32,725 nt of DNA from CAZYXZ01 sp964651395 (GTDB lineage: Bacteria; Actinomycetota; Actinomycetes; BP-191), in NCBI GenBank assembly GCA_964651395.1, contig CAZYXZ010000034.1:1-32725 (forward strand), given 5' to 3'. The notes under the pieces are model-generated. The model was not told where the DNA came from. It saw only the letters and a list, made by a program, of their open reading frames with translations, and did no database searches. The position numbers and the translations under genes were made by a program. Positions 1 through 7,625 of this stretch are shown here, in pieces; position 1 is the first letter of the stretch, and every line of letters starts with the position of its first letter.

Positions 1-3000
1 CGATCAGGTTGCCGGCGGCAAGAGGATCGCCGCCCGTGTCGATGACCGACACCGGCACGTTCAACACAACGTTGCCGGAATCGTTCCCGATCGCCTGGTT
101 CACGCCGGTGTTGCTGACGGCGATCCCCACGTTGACGACGTCGGCCGACTGCGTGGCCAGGGTGAAGCCGTCGCCGGAGCTGGCGGCCGCCTGGCTGATG
201 TCGGTCGTCGAACCCGAGTCGTTGCCGACCGAGTCCGCGTCGCCGGTGTCGATGGTCGCCGAGCCGTCACTGTCGTTCGTCGTGATGCTCGAAGCCGCGA
301 CCACCATGTTCCCGTCGATCGTGACGGCACCACCAGCGGTGTCGACCACGGAGACGGGGATGTCGGCGCCGATGTTGGTGCTGTCGTTGCCAATGGCCTG
401 GTTCACACCAGTGTTGGCGACGGCAATGCCGACGTTGCCGACCGTCGCCGACTGGTCGGTCAGAGCGAATCCGTTGCCGGAGGAGTCCACGCTCTGGTCG
501 ATCGAGTCGGAGGCGATGTTGCCCGTCGCCGAAGCGGCGCCGGTGGTGATGTCAGCCGACCCGTCGGACGCGTTGGAGACGTCCGAGTTCGCGGTGATGA
601 CGAGGTTGTCAGCAGTAAGTGCGCCACCGGCGGTGTCGACCACCGCGACCGGAATTGCCGTCGCGATGTTGAACGACTCGTTGCCGATGGCCTGGTTCCC
701 GCCGGTGTTCGCCGTGGCGATACCGACGTTGGTGACCGCGGCCGACTGCGTGGCCAGGTTGAACACGTCGCCGCTCGCGGAGACGTCCTGGCTGATGTCG
801 GTCGTGTGACCGGAGTCGTTGCCGACTGCGTTCGCGTCACCCGTGTCGATCGTTGCATCTCCGTCGGAGTCGTTGGACGCCACGGAGTTGTTGCTGACGA
901 TGACGCTGTCAGCGGTGAGCGCGCCACCGGCGGTGTCAAGCGTGGCCGTCGGCAGGTTGACCCCGAGGTTCGTGGAGTCGTTGCCCAGGGCCTGGTTGTC
1001 ACCCGTGTTGGCGTCCGCGACACCCAGGTTGACCACGGTCGCGGCCTGGTTGGCGAGTGAGAACCCGTCAACGTCGGCGTTGCCCGACTGGTCGATCGAG
1101 GTGGTCGCGATGTTGCCCGTCGCCGAGGCGGCGCCGGTGGTGATGTCTGCGGAACCGTTCGACGTGTTGCCCACCAACGAGTTGTTGGACGCCACGACGT
1201 TGTCCACGTCCAGAGCCACACCCGTGAAGTCGAGGTCGACGTCCTGGATGTTGAGCGCGATGTTCGTGGAGGTGTTGCCCACTGCGGTGTTGCCACCGGT
1301 GTTCGCACCAGCGACACCGAGGTTGACCACGGTCGCCGCCTGGTCGAACAAGGCGAAACCGTCTCCGCTCGCGTCGGCCGACTGAGAGATCTCAGTCGTA
1401 GCGCCGGCGTCGTTGCCCACCGCGTCCGCGTCACCAGTGGTGATGCTTGCGGTGCCGTCGCTGTCGTTGGTGCTGACAGCGTTGTTCGATGCGACGACGT
1501 TCAGATCCGCGTCGCCATTCGTGATGGCCGCGGACTGGACGCCAGCGGCAATGTTGACCGATCCGTTACCGCCGGCCTCGTTGTCGCCAGTGTTGGCGAC
1601 CCCGATGCCGAAGTTGACAACGGCCGCAGCCTGGGTGACCAGTGCGAACCCGTCAGTACCCAGGTCCGAGGACTGGTCCACCGTGCTGGTGGACTCGTTG
1701 CCCGTAGCGGTGGCATCGCCGGTGTCGACGGTGCCGGATCCGTCCGACTCGTTCGTCACGCTGCCGAAGTTGGCCGCGATGACGTTCGTGCCGGCTCCAT
1801 CAGCAGTGGCCTCTTGCGCGTTGGCCACGATGTTGACGCTGCCGTTACCACCTGCGCCGTTGCCGCCAGTGTTGGCGACCGCGATGCCGACGTTCACAAC
1901 AGCTGCACCCTGCGTGACCAGCCCGAAGCCGTCGCCATCGGCGTCGGCGGACTGGCTGATCGTGTCGGTCGAGGTGCTGCCGAGCGCGTCTGCCGCGCCG
2001 GTGGTGATGTCCGCAGTCCCATCGCTGGAGTTCGTTGCGTCAGCGAAGTTGCTCGCCACGTTGTTACCGGCAGCACCGGTCGTCGCGGCCAGCTGGGCGT
2101 TTGCGGCGATGTTGATCGAGGCGTTACCGGTCGCGGTGTTGACACCGCTGTTGGCAACGGCAATCCCCACGTTCACGGCGGTCGCGGACTGGTTCGCCAG
2201 CAGGGATCCGCTGTTCGCGGAAGCCGACTGGGAGATGTCCGTCGTCGCGTTCGAGAGGTTGCCCACGGCGTCGGCGTCACCGGTCGTGATGGTGGCCGTG
2301 CCGTCGGAGCCGTTGGCAGCAGTGCCGAAGTTGCTGGCCACCTGCGTGCCGGTCGTGCCTGTCGCCGTGGCGGACTGCGCGTTGGCAGCCACGTTGAGCG
2401 ATTCATTGCCGATGGCGTCGTTGAGGCCGGTGTTGGCCACAGCGATGCCCACGTTCGCCACCGTTGCGTCCTGGGCGACCAGGGTCAGCGCGGCTCCATC
2501 GGAGTCGGCGGACTGGTCGACCGTGGTGGTCGAGCTGTTGCCAGTGGCGGTGGCAGCACCAGTGTTGATGTCTGCCGTGCCGTCGCTGTCGTTCGTCGCG
2601 GTGCCGAAGTTGGCAGCCACGGTGTTCGGGCCGGTCCCAGTGGCGTCTGCGAGCTGGGCGTTGGCAGCAACGTTCGTGCTGTCGTTACCCGTCGCGGTGT
2701 TGCCGCCGGTGTTGGCCACGCCGATCCCGACATTGGTCACGTCCGCAGACTGCGTGACAAGCACGATGCCTCCGAGCGTGCCACCGGTGGTGCCAGTGGC
2801 CTGCTGTGAAATGGTGGTTTCCGAGCTGTTGCCCCACGCGTTCGCCTCACCGGTCGTTACCGAGCCGGATCCGTCGGACGTGTTGCTGGCAGCGCCGTTG
2901 TTGCTTGCGATGGCGTTGCCAGCCGGTGGACCAGCACCAGATGTTGCTTCCTGGCTGGCACCGGAGCTGTTACCCGAGACGTTGCCGAAGGCGTTGTTGC

Positions 3001-3960
3001 CGCCCGTGTTCGCACCTGCCACACCTGCGTTGTCCACGTTGGCAGACTGGTTCACGATCACGATGCCGCCGAGCGTGCCTCCGGTAGAACCGTTGGCACT
3101 CTGAGCAACGGTCGTGCTCGCGACATTGCCTGTCGCAGTGGCAGCGCCGGTGTTGACGTCCGCAGTGCCGTCCGAGGTGTTCGACGTGTTCGCGCTGTTG
3201 TTAGCAACAGCGTTCCCAGCGCCGGCCCCGGTTGTCGCGTCCGCAGTCTGACTGCATGGCGGCTGGCCCTGCGCGTTGTCACAGGCGTGGTTCTCGGAAC
3301 CGTTCCCGGTGGCGTTGTTGTCACCGGTGTTGGCCTCGGCCTGTCCGAAGTTCGAGACGTTGGCCGACTGGTTGATGATCACGATGCCACCCAGGCCGCC
3401 AGACGTGGATCCGTCGACGCTCTGGTTGATATCTGTGGTCGAGTTGCTACCAACTGCTTCGGCATTGCCCGTGTTGATAGTGGACGTGCCGTCGGAGTTG
3501 TTACTCGTATTCGCGGAGTTGTTCGCGATCGAGTTACCCGCACCACCTGTGACCGAGGTCGCGCCCTGAGTGTTCCCGGCCGAGTTCGTGGAATCGTTGC
3601 CGACTCCCGTGTTCCCGCCCGTGTTCGCCGATGCGTTGCCGGTGTTCGTGACATCGGCAGTCTGGTCGACGATCAGGATGCTCCCGTTACTTCCGCCCAC
3701 GACGGTCTGGTCCACGCCGTTACCGGACGTGTTGCCGGTAGCGGTGGCGTCGCCGGTCCCGGTGTTCTGGGTACCGCCCGACGTGTTGTTCGTGCCCTGG
3801 CCGTTGTTCGCCACAGCGTTGTCACCGGTCGCCGCAGTACCTGAGGCGTCCTGAGATCCCGCTGCAGTGTTGCCAGAGCCGTTTCCGGTCCCACCGTTCC
3901 CGCCGGTATTGGCTGTGCCAGTGCCGTCGTTCGAGATGGTCCCGCCCTGGTCAGCGATCT
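1..3960 (-). repeat. Tandem coding repeat, about 14 units of 276-318 bp
   Basis: The codons for the (A)NTG/(A)NSG element recur near positions 105, 405, 702, 1005, 1299, 1587, 1866, 2145, 2427, 2703, 3003, 3321, 3618 and 3903, giving spacings of 276-318 bp. The units nearest the left edge are the most alike at the DNA level, as in the segment around 'ttgccgatggcctggttc' near 690 and its variants near 390 and 90. That suggests more recent duplication toward the C-terminus. Both plus-strand and other minus-strand frames stay open for long stretches here only because of the biased composition. Confidence 0.85.
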
Positions 3961-4078
3961 GGGCCGAAGCCGGAGTCGCCAAGCCAAGGAACAACATCGT
4001 GAACACGGTCGCCGCGAAGAGCAGCAGCAAGCCGTAGACAACGTTCTTGGGTCGCGCGTTATGCGCGTATTCGCTCAT
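1..4078 (-). CDS. Giant secreted repeat protein free of Lys and Arg (C-terminus outside window)
   Basis: I checked every in-frame triplet from 4078 down to 1 and found no stop, so at least 1,359 codons are visible and the C-terminus lies beyond the left edge. Residues 1-39 form a signal peptide: a basic start (R9, K11), a hydrophobic core at about 13-34, and a likely cleavage after ASA (A39-Q40). The remainder is about 14 tandem units of 92-106 residues. Each carries two related half-motifs, (A)NTGxNxAxGNxS and (I)xTGxAxAxGNxS, joined by QSAxVxNxG and NxSDGxA strings. No Lys, Arg or Tyr codon occurs after the signal peptide; there is one Trp (W415), two His (H264, H1091) and one Cys pair (C266, C275). 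Asn, Asp, Ser, Thr, Gly and Ala dominate. This composition suggests an acidic extracellular beta-solenoid or amyloid-like surface fibre, which is inference; I know of no assigned function. In-frame GTG (4081) and ATG (4084) are alternative starts. Confidence 0.88.
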   Translation of the reverse strand, partial: MSEYAHNARPKNVVYGLLLLFAATVFTMLFLGLATPASAQIADQGGTISNDGTGTANTGGNGGTGNGSGNTAAGSQDASGTAATGDNAVANNGQGTNNTSGGTQNTGTGDATATGNTSGNGVDQTVVGGSNGSILIVDQTADVTNTGNASANTGGNTGVGNDSTNSAGNTQGATSVTGGAGNSIANNSANTSNNSDGTSTINTGNAEAVGSNSTTDINQSVDGSTSGGLGGIVIINQSANVSNFGQAEANTGDNNATGNGSENHACDNAQGQPPCSQTADATTGAGAGNAVANNSANTSNTSDGTADVNTGAATATGNVASTTVAQSANGSTGGTLGGIVIVNQSANVDNAGVAGANTGGNNAFGNVSGNSSGASQEATSGAGPPAGNAIASNNGAASNTSDGSGSVTTGEANAWGNSSETTISQQATGTTGGTLGGIVLVTQSADVTNVGIGVANTGGNTATGNDSTNVAANAQLADATGTGPNTVAANFGTATNDSDGTADINTGAATATGNSSTTTVDQSADSDGAALTLVAQDATVANVGIAVANTGLNDAIGNESLNVAANAQSATATGTTGTQVASNFGTAANGSDGTATITTGDADAVGNLSNATTDISQSASANSGSLLANQSATAVNVGIAVANSGVNTATGNASINIAANAQLAATTGAAGNNVASNFADATNSSDGTADITTGAADALGSTSTDTISQSADADGDGFGLVTQGAAVVNVGIAVANTGGNGAGGNGSVNIVANAQEATADGAGTNVIAANFGSVTNESDGSGTVDTGDATATGNESTSTVDQSSDLGTDGFALVTQAAAVVNFGIGVANTGDNEAGGNGSVNIAAGVQSAAITNGDADLNVVASNNAVSTNDSDGTASITTGDADAVGNDAGATTEISQSADASGDGFALFDQAATVVNLGVAGANTGGNTAVGNTSTNIALNIQDVDLDFTGVALDVDNVVASNNSLVGNTSNGSADITTGAASATGNIATTSIDQSGNADVDGFSLANQAATVVNLGVADANTGDNQALGNDSTNLGVNLPTATLDTAGGALTADSVIVSNNSVASNDSDGDATIDTGDANAVGNDSGHTTDISQDVSASGDVFNLATQSAAVTNVGIATANTGGNQAIGNESFNIATAIPVAVVDTAGGALTADNLVITANSDVSNASDGSADITTGAASATGNIASDSIDQSVDSSGNGFALTDQSATVGNVGIAVANTGVNQAIGNDSTNIGADIPVSVVDTAGGAVTIDGNMVVAASSITTNDSDGSATIDTGDADSVGNDSGSTTDISQAAASSGDGFTLATQSADVVNVGIAVSNTGVNQAIGNDSGNVVLNVPVSVIDTGGDPLAAGNLI

Positions 4079-4085
4079 CACCATT

Positions 4086-4096
4086 TCACCTCCTTT
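4086..4096 (-). promoter_or_regulatory. Exceptionally strong ribosome binding site of the repeat-protein gene
   Basis: On the minus strand the sequence reads AAAGGAGGTGA, complementary over 11 nt to the conserved 3' end of 16S rRNA. The GGAGG core ends 10 nt before ATG 4078, 7 nt before GTG 4081 and 4 nt before ATG 4084, all in the same frame. Several other genes in the window appear leaderless or have weak sites, so this one implies strong, SD-driven translation. Confidence 0.85.
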
Positions 4097-4194
4097 CCTT
4101 CCCTCGTAGGGATGGGTGGACTGTCCCGGTCCGTCAGTGGGGCCGTACGGCGCACGTCATCACCACAACGACGCAGCGCCGGACGGGCCGCCAG

Positions 4195-4272
4195 CTATCG
4201 GACCCGAACCGGCGGACTGTTGCCGCCGCGGGACAGGGGTTTCGTGAGAGAGGAGGTACGGGTGGCCGTCAT
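4195..4272 (-). CDS. Possible 25-residue leader ORF upstream of the repeat protein
   Basis: ATG at 4272 on the minus strand follows the purine-rich GGAAGGGGGGG and reads through 25 codons to TAG at 4195. The peptide begins MTATRTSSLTKPL and is basic and Ser/Thr-rich. It lies in the same direction as the giant repeat gene, about 110 nt upstream, so it could be a leader peptide. It overlaps the plus-strand small ORF at 4262-4336, so at most one is likely to be real. Confidence 0.25.
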   Translation of the reverse strand: MTATRTSSLTKPLSRGGNSPPVRVR

Positions 4273-4336
4273 GGCCCCCCCTTCCGTGACAGGCGCGCCG
4301 AGCGCGCGAGGACCGAGCCGCGAACCGTACCGGTAA
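4262..4336 (+). CDS. Possible 24-residue small ORF with strong RBS
   Basis: A GTG at 4262 is preceded by GAGAGGAGG with 5 nt between the GGAGG core (4252-4256) and the start codon, and runs to TAA at 4334-4336. The 24-residue product is rich in Pro, Ser, Ala and Arg and has no recognisable domain or hydrophobic segment. It lies antisense to the probable leader of the repeat-protein gene. The strong RBS is the only argument for translation; it could be chance in purine-rich sequence. Confidence 0.3.
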   Translation: MAVMAPPSVTGAPSARGPSREPYR

Positions 4337-4475
4337 CCGAGCGTGTCCGTGCCATCCGACGCCTGAAGTGAGGCAACAGGCGCGTTTCGGGCAGGTCGGA
4401 CAAGCCGGTATGCCGACAGGCCATCCTAGGGCGTTGAAACACGGATGAGTAGGAGGCTCGTGCGGGAATCCGTGC

Positions 4476-5801
4476 TCAGAGCAGGGGGAGGTAGCGGTCG
4501 ATCTCGAACGGGGTGACGACCCGTCGGTAGGCCTCCCACTCGGCCTTCTTGTTGCGCAGGAAGTAGTCGAACACGTGTTCGCCTAACGTTTCGGCAACCA
4601 GCTCGGACGACTCCATGACTCGGATCGCCTCCGCCAGGTTGCCCGGCAGCCGCTCGTAGCCCATGGCCCGACGCTCGGTGTCCGACAGCGCCCAGATGTC
4701 GTCCTCGGCGCCCGGCGGGAGCTCGTAGCCCTCCGCGACCCCCTTCAGGCCGGCCGCGAGCATGAGGGCGAAGGCCAGGTACGGGTTGCACGAGGAGTCC
4801 GGCGAGCGGATCTCGATGCGGGTGCTCTGCCCCTTGAGCGGCTTGTACATGGGCACCCGGACCAGGGCCGAGCGGTTGTTGTGGCCCCAGCACACGTACG
4901 CCGGCGCCTCTCCCCCGGCGATCAGCCGCTTGTAGGAGTTCACCCACTGGTTCGTGACCGCGGTGATCTCCGGGGCGTGCCGCAGCAGCCCGGCGATGAA
5001 CGCCTTGCCCACGGCGGAGAGGTGGTAGGGGTCGCCGGCGTCGTAGAAGGCGTTGCGGTCGCCCTCGAAGAGCGAGAGGTGCGTGTGCATGCCCGAGCCG
5101 GGGTGCTCCGTGAGCGGCTTCGGCATGAACGAGGCGTAGACGCCCTGCTCGAGGGCCACCTCCTTCACCACGAGGCGGAACGTCATGATGTTGTCCGCCG
5201 TGGTGAGCGCGTCGGCGTACCGCAGGTCGATCTCGTGCTGGCCCGGCGCGCACTCGTGGTGGCTGAACTCCACGGAGATGCCCATCCGCTCGAGCATCGC
5301 GATCGCCTGGCGCCGGAAGTCGTGGCCCTGGTCGTGCGGCGTGAGGTCGAAGTAGCCGCTGTGGTCGACCGGGTCGGGCGCGCTCCCGTCCTTGAACAGG
5401 AAGAACTCGATCTCGGGGTGCGTGTAGAAGGTAAAGCCCAGGTCAGCGGCCTTGCCGAGGGCCCGGCGCAGCACCCAGCGGGGGTCCGCCTCGGACGGCG
5501 TCCCGTCCGGCATGACGATGTCGCAGAACATCCGGGCGACGCCCGGGGTCTCGCCCCGCCAGGGCAGGATCTGGAACGTCGCCGGGTCGGGCTTGGCCAG
5601 CATGTCGCTCTCGTGCACGCGGGCGAAGCCCTCGATCGCGGAGCCGTCGAAGCCGATCCCCTCGGTGAACGCGCCCTCGAGCTCGGCCGGCGCGATCGCC
5701 ACCGACTTGAGGAAGCCCAGGACGTCGGTGAACCACAGCCGTATGAAGCGGATGTCCCGCTCCTCCATCGTCCGCAGCACGAACTCTTGTTGTTTCTCCA
5801 C
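4476..5801 (-). CDS. glnA2: Type I glutamine synthetase, GlnA2-like
   Basis: The 441-residue protein would form glutamine from glutamate, ammonia and ATP in the cytosol as a dodecamer. It opens with the GS beta-grasp domain (FTDVLGFLKS), then GFDGSAIEGF at about 48-57 and the catalytic core with the metal-binding EIEFFLF. Family landmarks follow: HHECAPGQHEID, the ammonia-site GSGMHTHLS and RIEIRSPD with its substrate-binding Arg. Length and sequence fit the short actinobacterial GlnA2 class. The tail reads FEIDRYLPLL and lacks a convincing adenylylation loop of the GlnA1 type (NLYDLP), so GlnE control looks unlikely. The GTG start at 5801 is supported by a TACGCT -10 box 8 nt upstream. It diverges from nadE, an amidotransferase that uses glutamine. 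Assignment to GS-I is firm; its in vivo role (synthesis or a specialised homologue) is less sure. Confidence 0.93.
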   Translation of the reverse strand: MEKQQEFVLRTMEERDIRFIRLWFTDVLGFLKSVAIAPAELEGAFTEGIGFDGSAIEGFARVHESDMLAKPDPATFQILPWRGETPGVARMFCDIVMPDGTPSEADPRWVLRRALGKAADLGFTFYTHPEIEFFLFKDGSAPDPVDHSGYFDLTPHDQGHDFRRQAIAMLERMGISVEFSHHECAPGQHEIDLRYADALTTADNIMTFRLVVKEVALEQGVYASFMPKPLTEHPGSGMHTHLSLFEGDRNAFYDAGDPYHLSAVGKAFIAGLLRHAPEITAVTNQWVNSYKRLIAGGEAPAYVCWGHNNRSALVRVPMYKPLKGQSTRIEIRSPDSSCNPYLAFALMLAAGLKGVAEGYELPPGAEDDIWALSDTERRAMGYERLPGNLAEAIRVMESSELVAETLGEHVFDYFLRNKKAEWEAYRRVVTPFEIDRYLPLL

Positions 5802-5809
5802 GACGCGGG

Positions 5810-5815
5810 AGCGTA
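5810..5815 (-). promoter_or_regulatory. Candidate -10 box for glnA2 (leaderless)
   Basis: TACGCT on the minus strand lies 8 nt before the GTG start at 5801. No Shine-Dalgarno is present, so the transcript probably starts at or very near the start codon. It is back to back with the nadE promoter in a 62-bp gap. Confidence 0.5.
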
Positions 5816-5851
5816 GCCGCCGTGCGTGTCGGGAGTGTTTCGGGGCGTGGG

Positions 5852-5857
5852 TAGGCT
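5852..5857 (+). promoter_or_regulatory. Candidate -10 box for nadE (leaderless)
   Basis: TAGGCT ends 6 nt before the GTG at 5864, the arrangement expected for a leaderless actinobacterial mRNA. There is no Shine-Dalgarno in the six intervening bases. Confidence 0.55.
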
Positions 5858-5863
5858 CGACGC

Positions 5864-7483
5864 GTGCTCCGGATCGCGCTCGCGCAGGTCGACCTCACGG
5901 TCGGCGACATCCCGGGCAACGCCGCGCTCGTGCGGGAGTGGACGAAGCGGGCGGCGGAGGCGGGCGCGCAGCTGGTCGTCTTCCCGGAGATGACGCTCAC
6001 CGGCTACCCGCCCGAGGACCTGGTCCACCGCGACTCCTTCGTCCGCGCGAACCTCGACGAGCTCGCCGTTCTCGCAGGTCAGAGCCCTGATGGGCCGGTC
6101 GTCGTGGTCGGCTACTGCGACGACGACGGGGGCCTGCGCAACGCCGCGGCGGTGCTCCGGGGCGGGGCGGTCGTGGCCCGCTACTTCAAGCACCACCTGC
6201 CCAACTACGGCGTCTTCGACGAGCGGCGCTACTTCACGCCCGGCGATCAGCCGACCGTCGTCGAGGTCGCGGGCGTCCGCGTGGGGGTGACCATCTGCGA
6301 GGACCTCTGGCAGCCGGGACCGGTCACCGACTCCGCCGCCGCCGGCGCCGAGCTCGTGCTCGTGCTCAACGGGTCGCCGTACGAGCGGGGCAAGCGGGAC
6401 GTACGCCGGGAGCTGGTGGCCCGGCGGGCCGCGGAGTCGGGAGCCGTGCTCGCGTACGTGAACACCGTCGGAGGGCAGGACGAGCTGGTCTTCGACGGCG
6501 ACTCGACGGTCGTCACGCCGGACGGGACCGTGCTCGCGCGGGCCCCGCGCTTCGAGGAGCACCTGCTCCTGTGGGACTGGTCGGGCGGTCCGGACCGCGC
6601 GGTCGGGGAGGTCGCCGAGGAGCTCGACGAGTGCGCCGAGGTGTGGGGCGCGCTCGTGTCCGGAACCCGCGACTACGTGCTCAAGAACGGCTTCGCGAGC
6701 GTGGTCCTGGGCCTGTCCGGCGGCATCGACTCGGCGCTCGTGGCGACGATCGCCGCCGACGCGCTGGGCCCGGAGGCCGTCTGGACCGTGGCGATGCCGT
6801 CGGCGTACTCCTCCGAGCACAGCCTCGAGGACGCGGCGGAGCTGGCCGCCCGGCAGGGACTGCGGCACCGCGTCGTGCCGATCGAGCCGATGGTGGCGGC
6901 GTACCAGGCGGCGCTGGCGGAGGCCGGCGGGCTGCACGGGGTGGCCGCCGAGAACCTGCAGGCCCGCGTGCGCGGGACGCTGCTCATGGCGCTGTCGAAC
7001 GAGCACGGGCACCTCGTGCTCACGACCGGCAACAAGAGCGAGCTCGCGACCGGCTTCTCCACGCTCTACGGGGACTCGGCCGGCGGCTTCGCCGTGATCA
7101 AGGACGTGCCCAAGACGACGGTCTGGGCGCTCGCCCGGTGGCGCAACGCGCAGGCCGTGGCCGACGGGGCCGTGGCGCCCATCCCGGAGCGGTCGATCAC
7201 GAAGCCGCCGTCCGCCGAGCTGGCTCCGGGCCAGCTCGACGAGGACCGGCTCCCGCCGTACGACGTGCTCGACGCCGTGCTCGAGGCCTACGTCGAGGAC
7301 GAGCTGGGCCGCGACGCGATCGTCGCCCGGGGCTTCGAGCCGGCCGTGGTGGACCGGGTCATCCGGCTGGTCGACCTGGCGGAGTACAAGCGGCGGCAGT
7401 ACCCGCCCGGCCCGAAGATCACCGAGCGCGCGTTCGGCCGCGACCGGCGGCTGCCGATTACCAACCGATTCACCGACTCTTAG
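5864..7483 (+). CDS. nadE: Glutamine-dependent NAD+ synthetase
   Basis: This cytosolic enzyme converts deamido-NAD+ to NAD+ with ATP, using ammonia released from glutamine. The 539 residues comprise an N-terminal nitrilase-type glutaminase domain (about 1-250) with the Glu-Lys-Cys triad visible at E42 (PEMTLTG), K109 (YFKHHLPN) and C145 (TICEDLW). A C-terminal synthetase domain (about 260-539) carries the ATP pyrophosphatase P-loop SGGIDS at 285-290, followed by TTGNKSELATGFSTLYGDSAGG, a family signature. All catalytic residues are present. It is somewhat shorter than the roughly 680-residue mycobacterial enzyme and matches the shorter two-domain bacterial class. The GTG start is set by the nitrilase opening (LRIALAQVD) and the -10 box 6 nt upstream. 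Ammonia channelling to the synthetase is known for the family. Confidence 0.96.
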   Translation: MLRIALAQVDLTVGDIPGNAALVREWTKRAAEAGAQLVVFPEMTLTGYPPEDLVHRDSFVRANLDELAVLAGQSPDGPVVVVGYCDDDGGLRNAAAVLRGGAVVARYFKHHLPNYGVFDERRYFTPGDQPTVVEVAGVRVGVTICEDLWQPGPVTDSAAAGAELVLVLNGSPYERGKRDVRRELVARRAAESGAVLAYVNTVGGQDELVFDGDSTVVTPDGTVLARAPRFEEHLLLWDWSGGPDRAVGEVAEELDECAEVWGALVSGTRDYVLKNGFASVVLGLSGGIDSALVATIAADALGPEAVWTVAMPSAYSSEHSLEDAAELAARQGLRHRVVPIEPMVAAYQAALAEAGGLHGVAAENLQARVRGTLLMALSNEHGHLVLTTGNKSELATGFSTLYGDSAGGFAVIKDVPKTTVWALARWRNAQAVADGAVAPIPERSITKPPSAELAPGQLDEDRLPPYDVLDAVLEAYVEDELGRDAIVARGFEPAVVDRVIRLVDLAEYKRRQYPPGPKITERAFGRDRRLPITNRFTDS

Positions 7484-7625
7484 TCTCACCCTCAGGTAGA
7501 GACTTTGTGCTCAGACCGGCCGATTCCTTGAGGGTCTTCACGCGGGGCCTCCGGCGTGGCACGCTTCTCCCCGTCACGGGTACGCCTGCCGGGCGACTCG
7601 AGGATTCGAAAGGCTGTGGTGCCCC

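Larger units (their letters stand above)
4097..4475. other. Intergenic region between glnA2 and the repeat protein
   Basis: This gap of about 380 bp separates two minus-strand genes and should hold the promoter and leader of the repeat gene and the 3' end of the glnA2 transcript. I see two short stem-loops: CGCCTG/CAGGCG (4360-4365 with 4377-4382) and GCGCGC/GCGCGC (4293-4298 with 4302-4307). Neither is followed by a T-run on either strand. I considered a c-di-AMP (ydaO-type) riboswitch because of the secreted cell-surface target, but could not match its conserved elements. Two overlapping short ORFs are listed separately. Confidence 0.5.

Noticed and set aside
9..3854. Several long plus-strand ORFs across the left region, one of 563 residues
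   Set aside because: They are shadows of the minus-strand repeat gene, which is open throughout, has a signal peptide and a strong RBS. Their products are Ser/Pro/Ala/Val strings with no start signal.
1..3960. CRISPR array
   Set aside because: The repeats are about 290 bp, imperfect and fully coding; no short direct repeats with unique spacers and no cas genes.
4360..4382. Rho-independent terminator after glnA2
   Set aside because: A 6-bp stem with an 11-nt loop and no T-run is too weak to call.
4097..4475. ydaO-type (c-di-AMP) riboswitch before the repeat protein
   Set aside because: A weak resemblance (TCCGATAGCT) to one conserved segment was seen, but the other conserved elements could not be found.
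5183..7489. 768-residue minus-strand ORF opposite nadE and part of glnA2
   Set aside because: Antisense and out-of-frame to two firmly identified genes.
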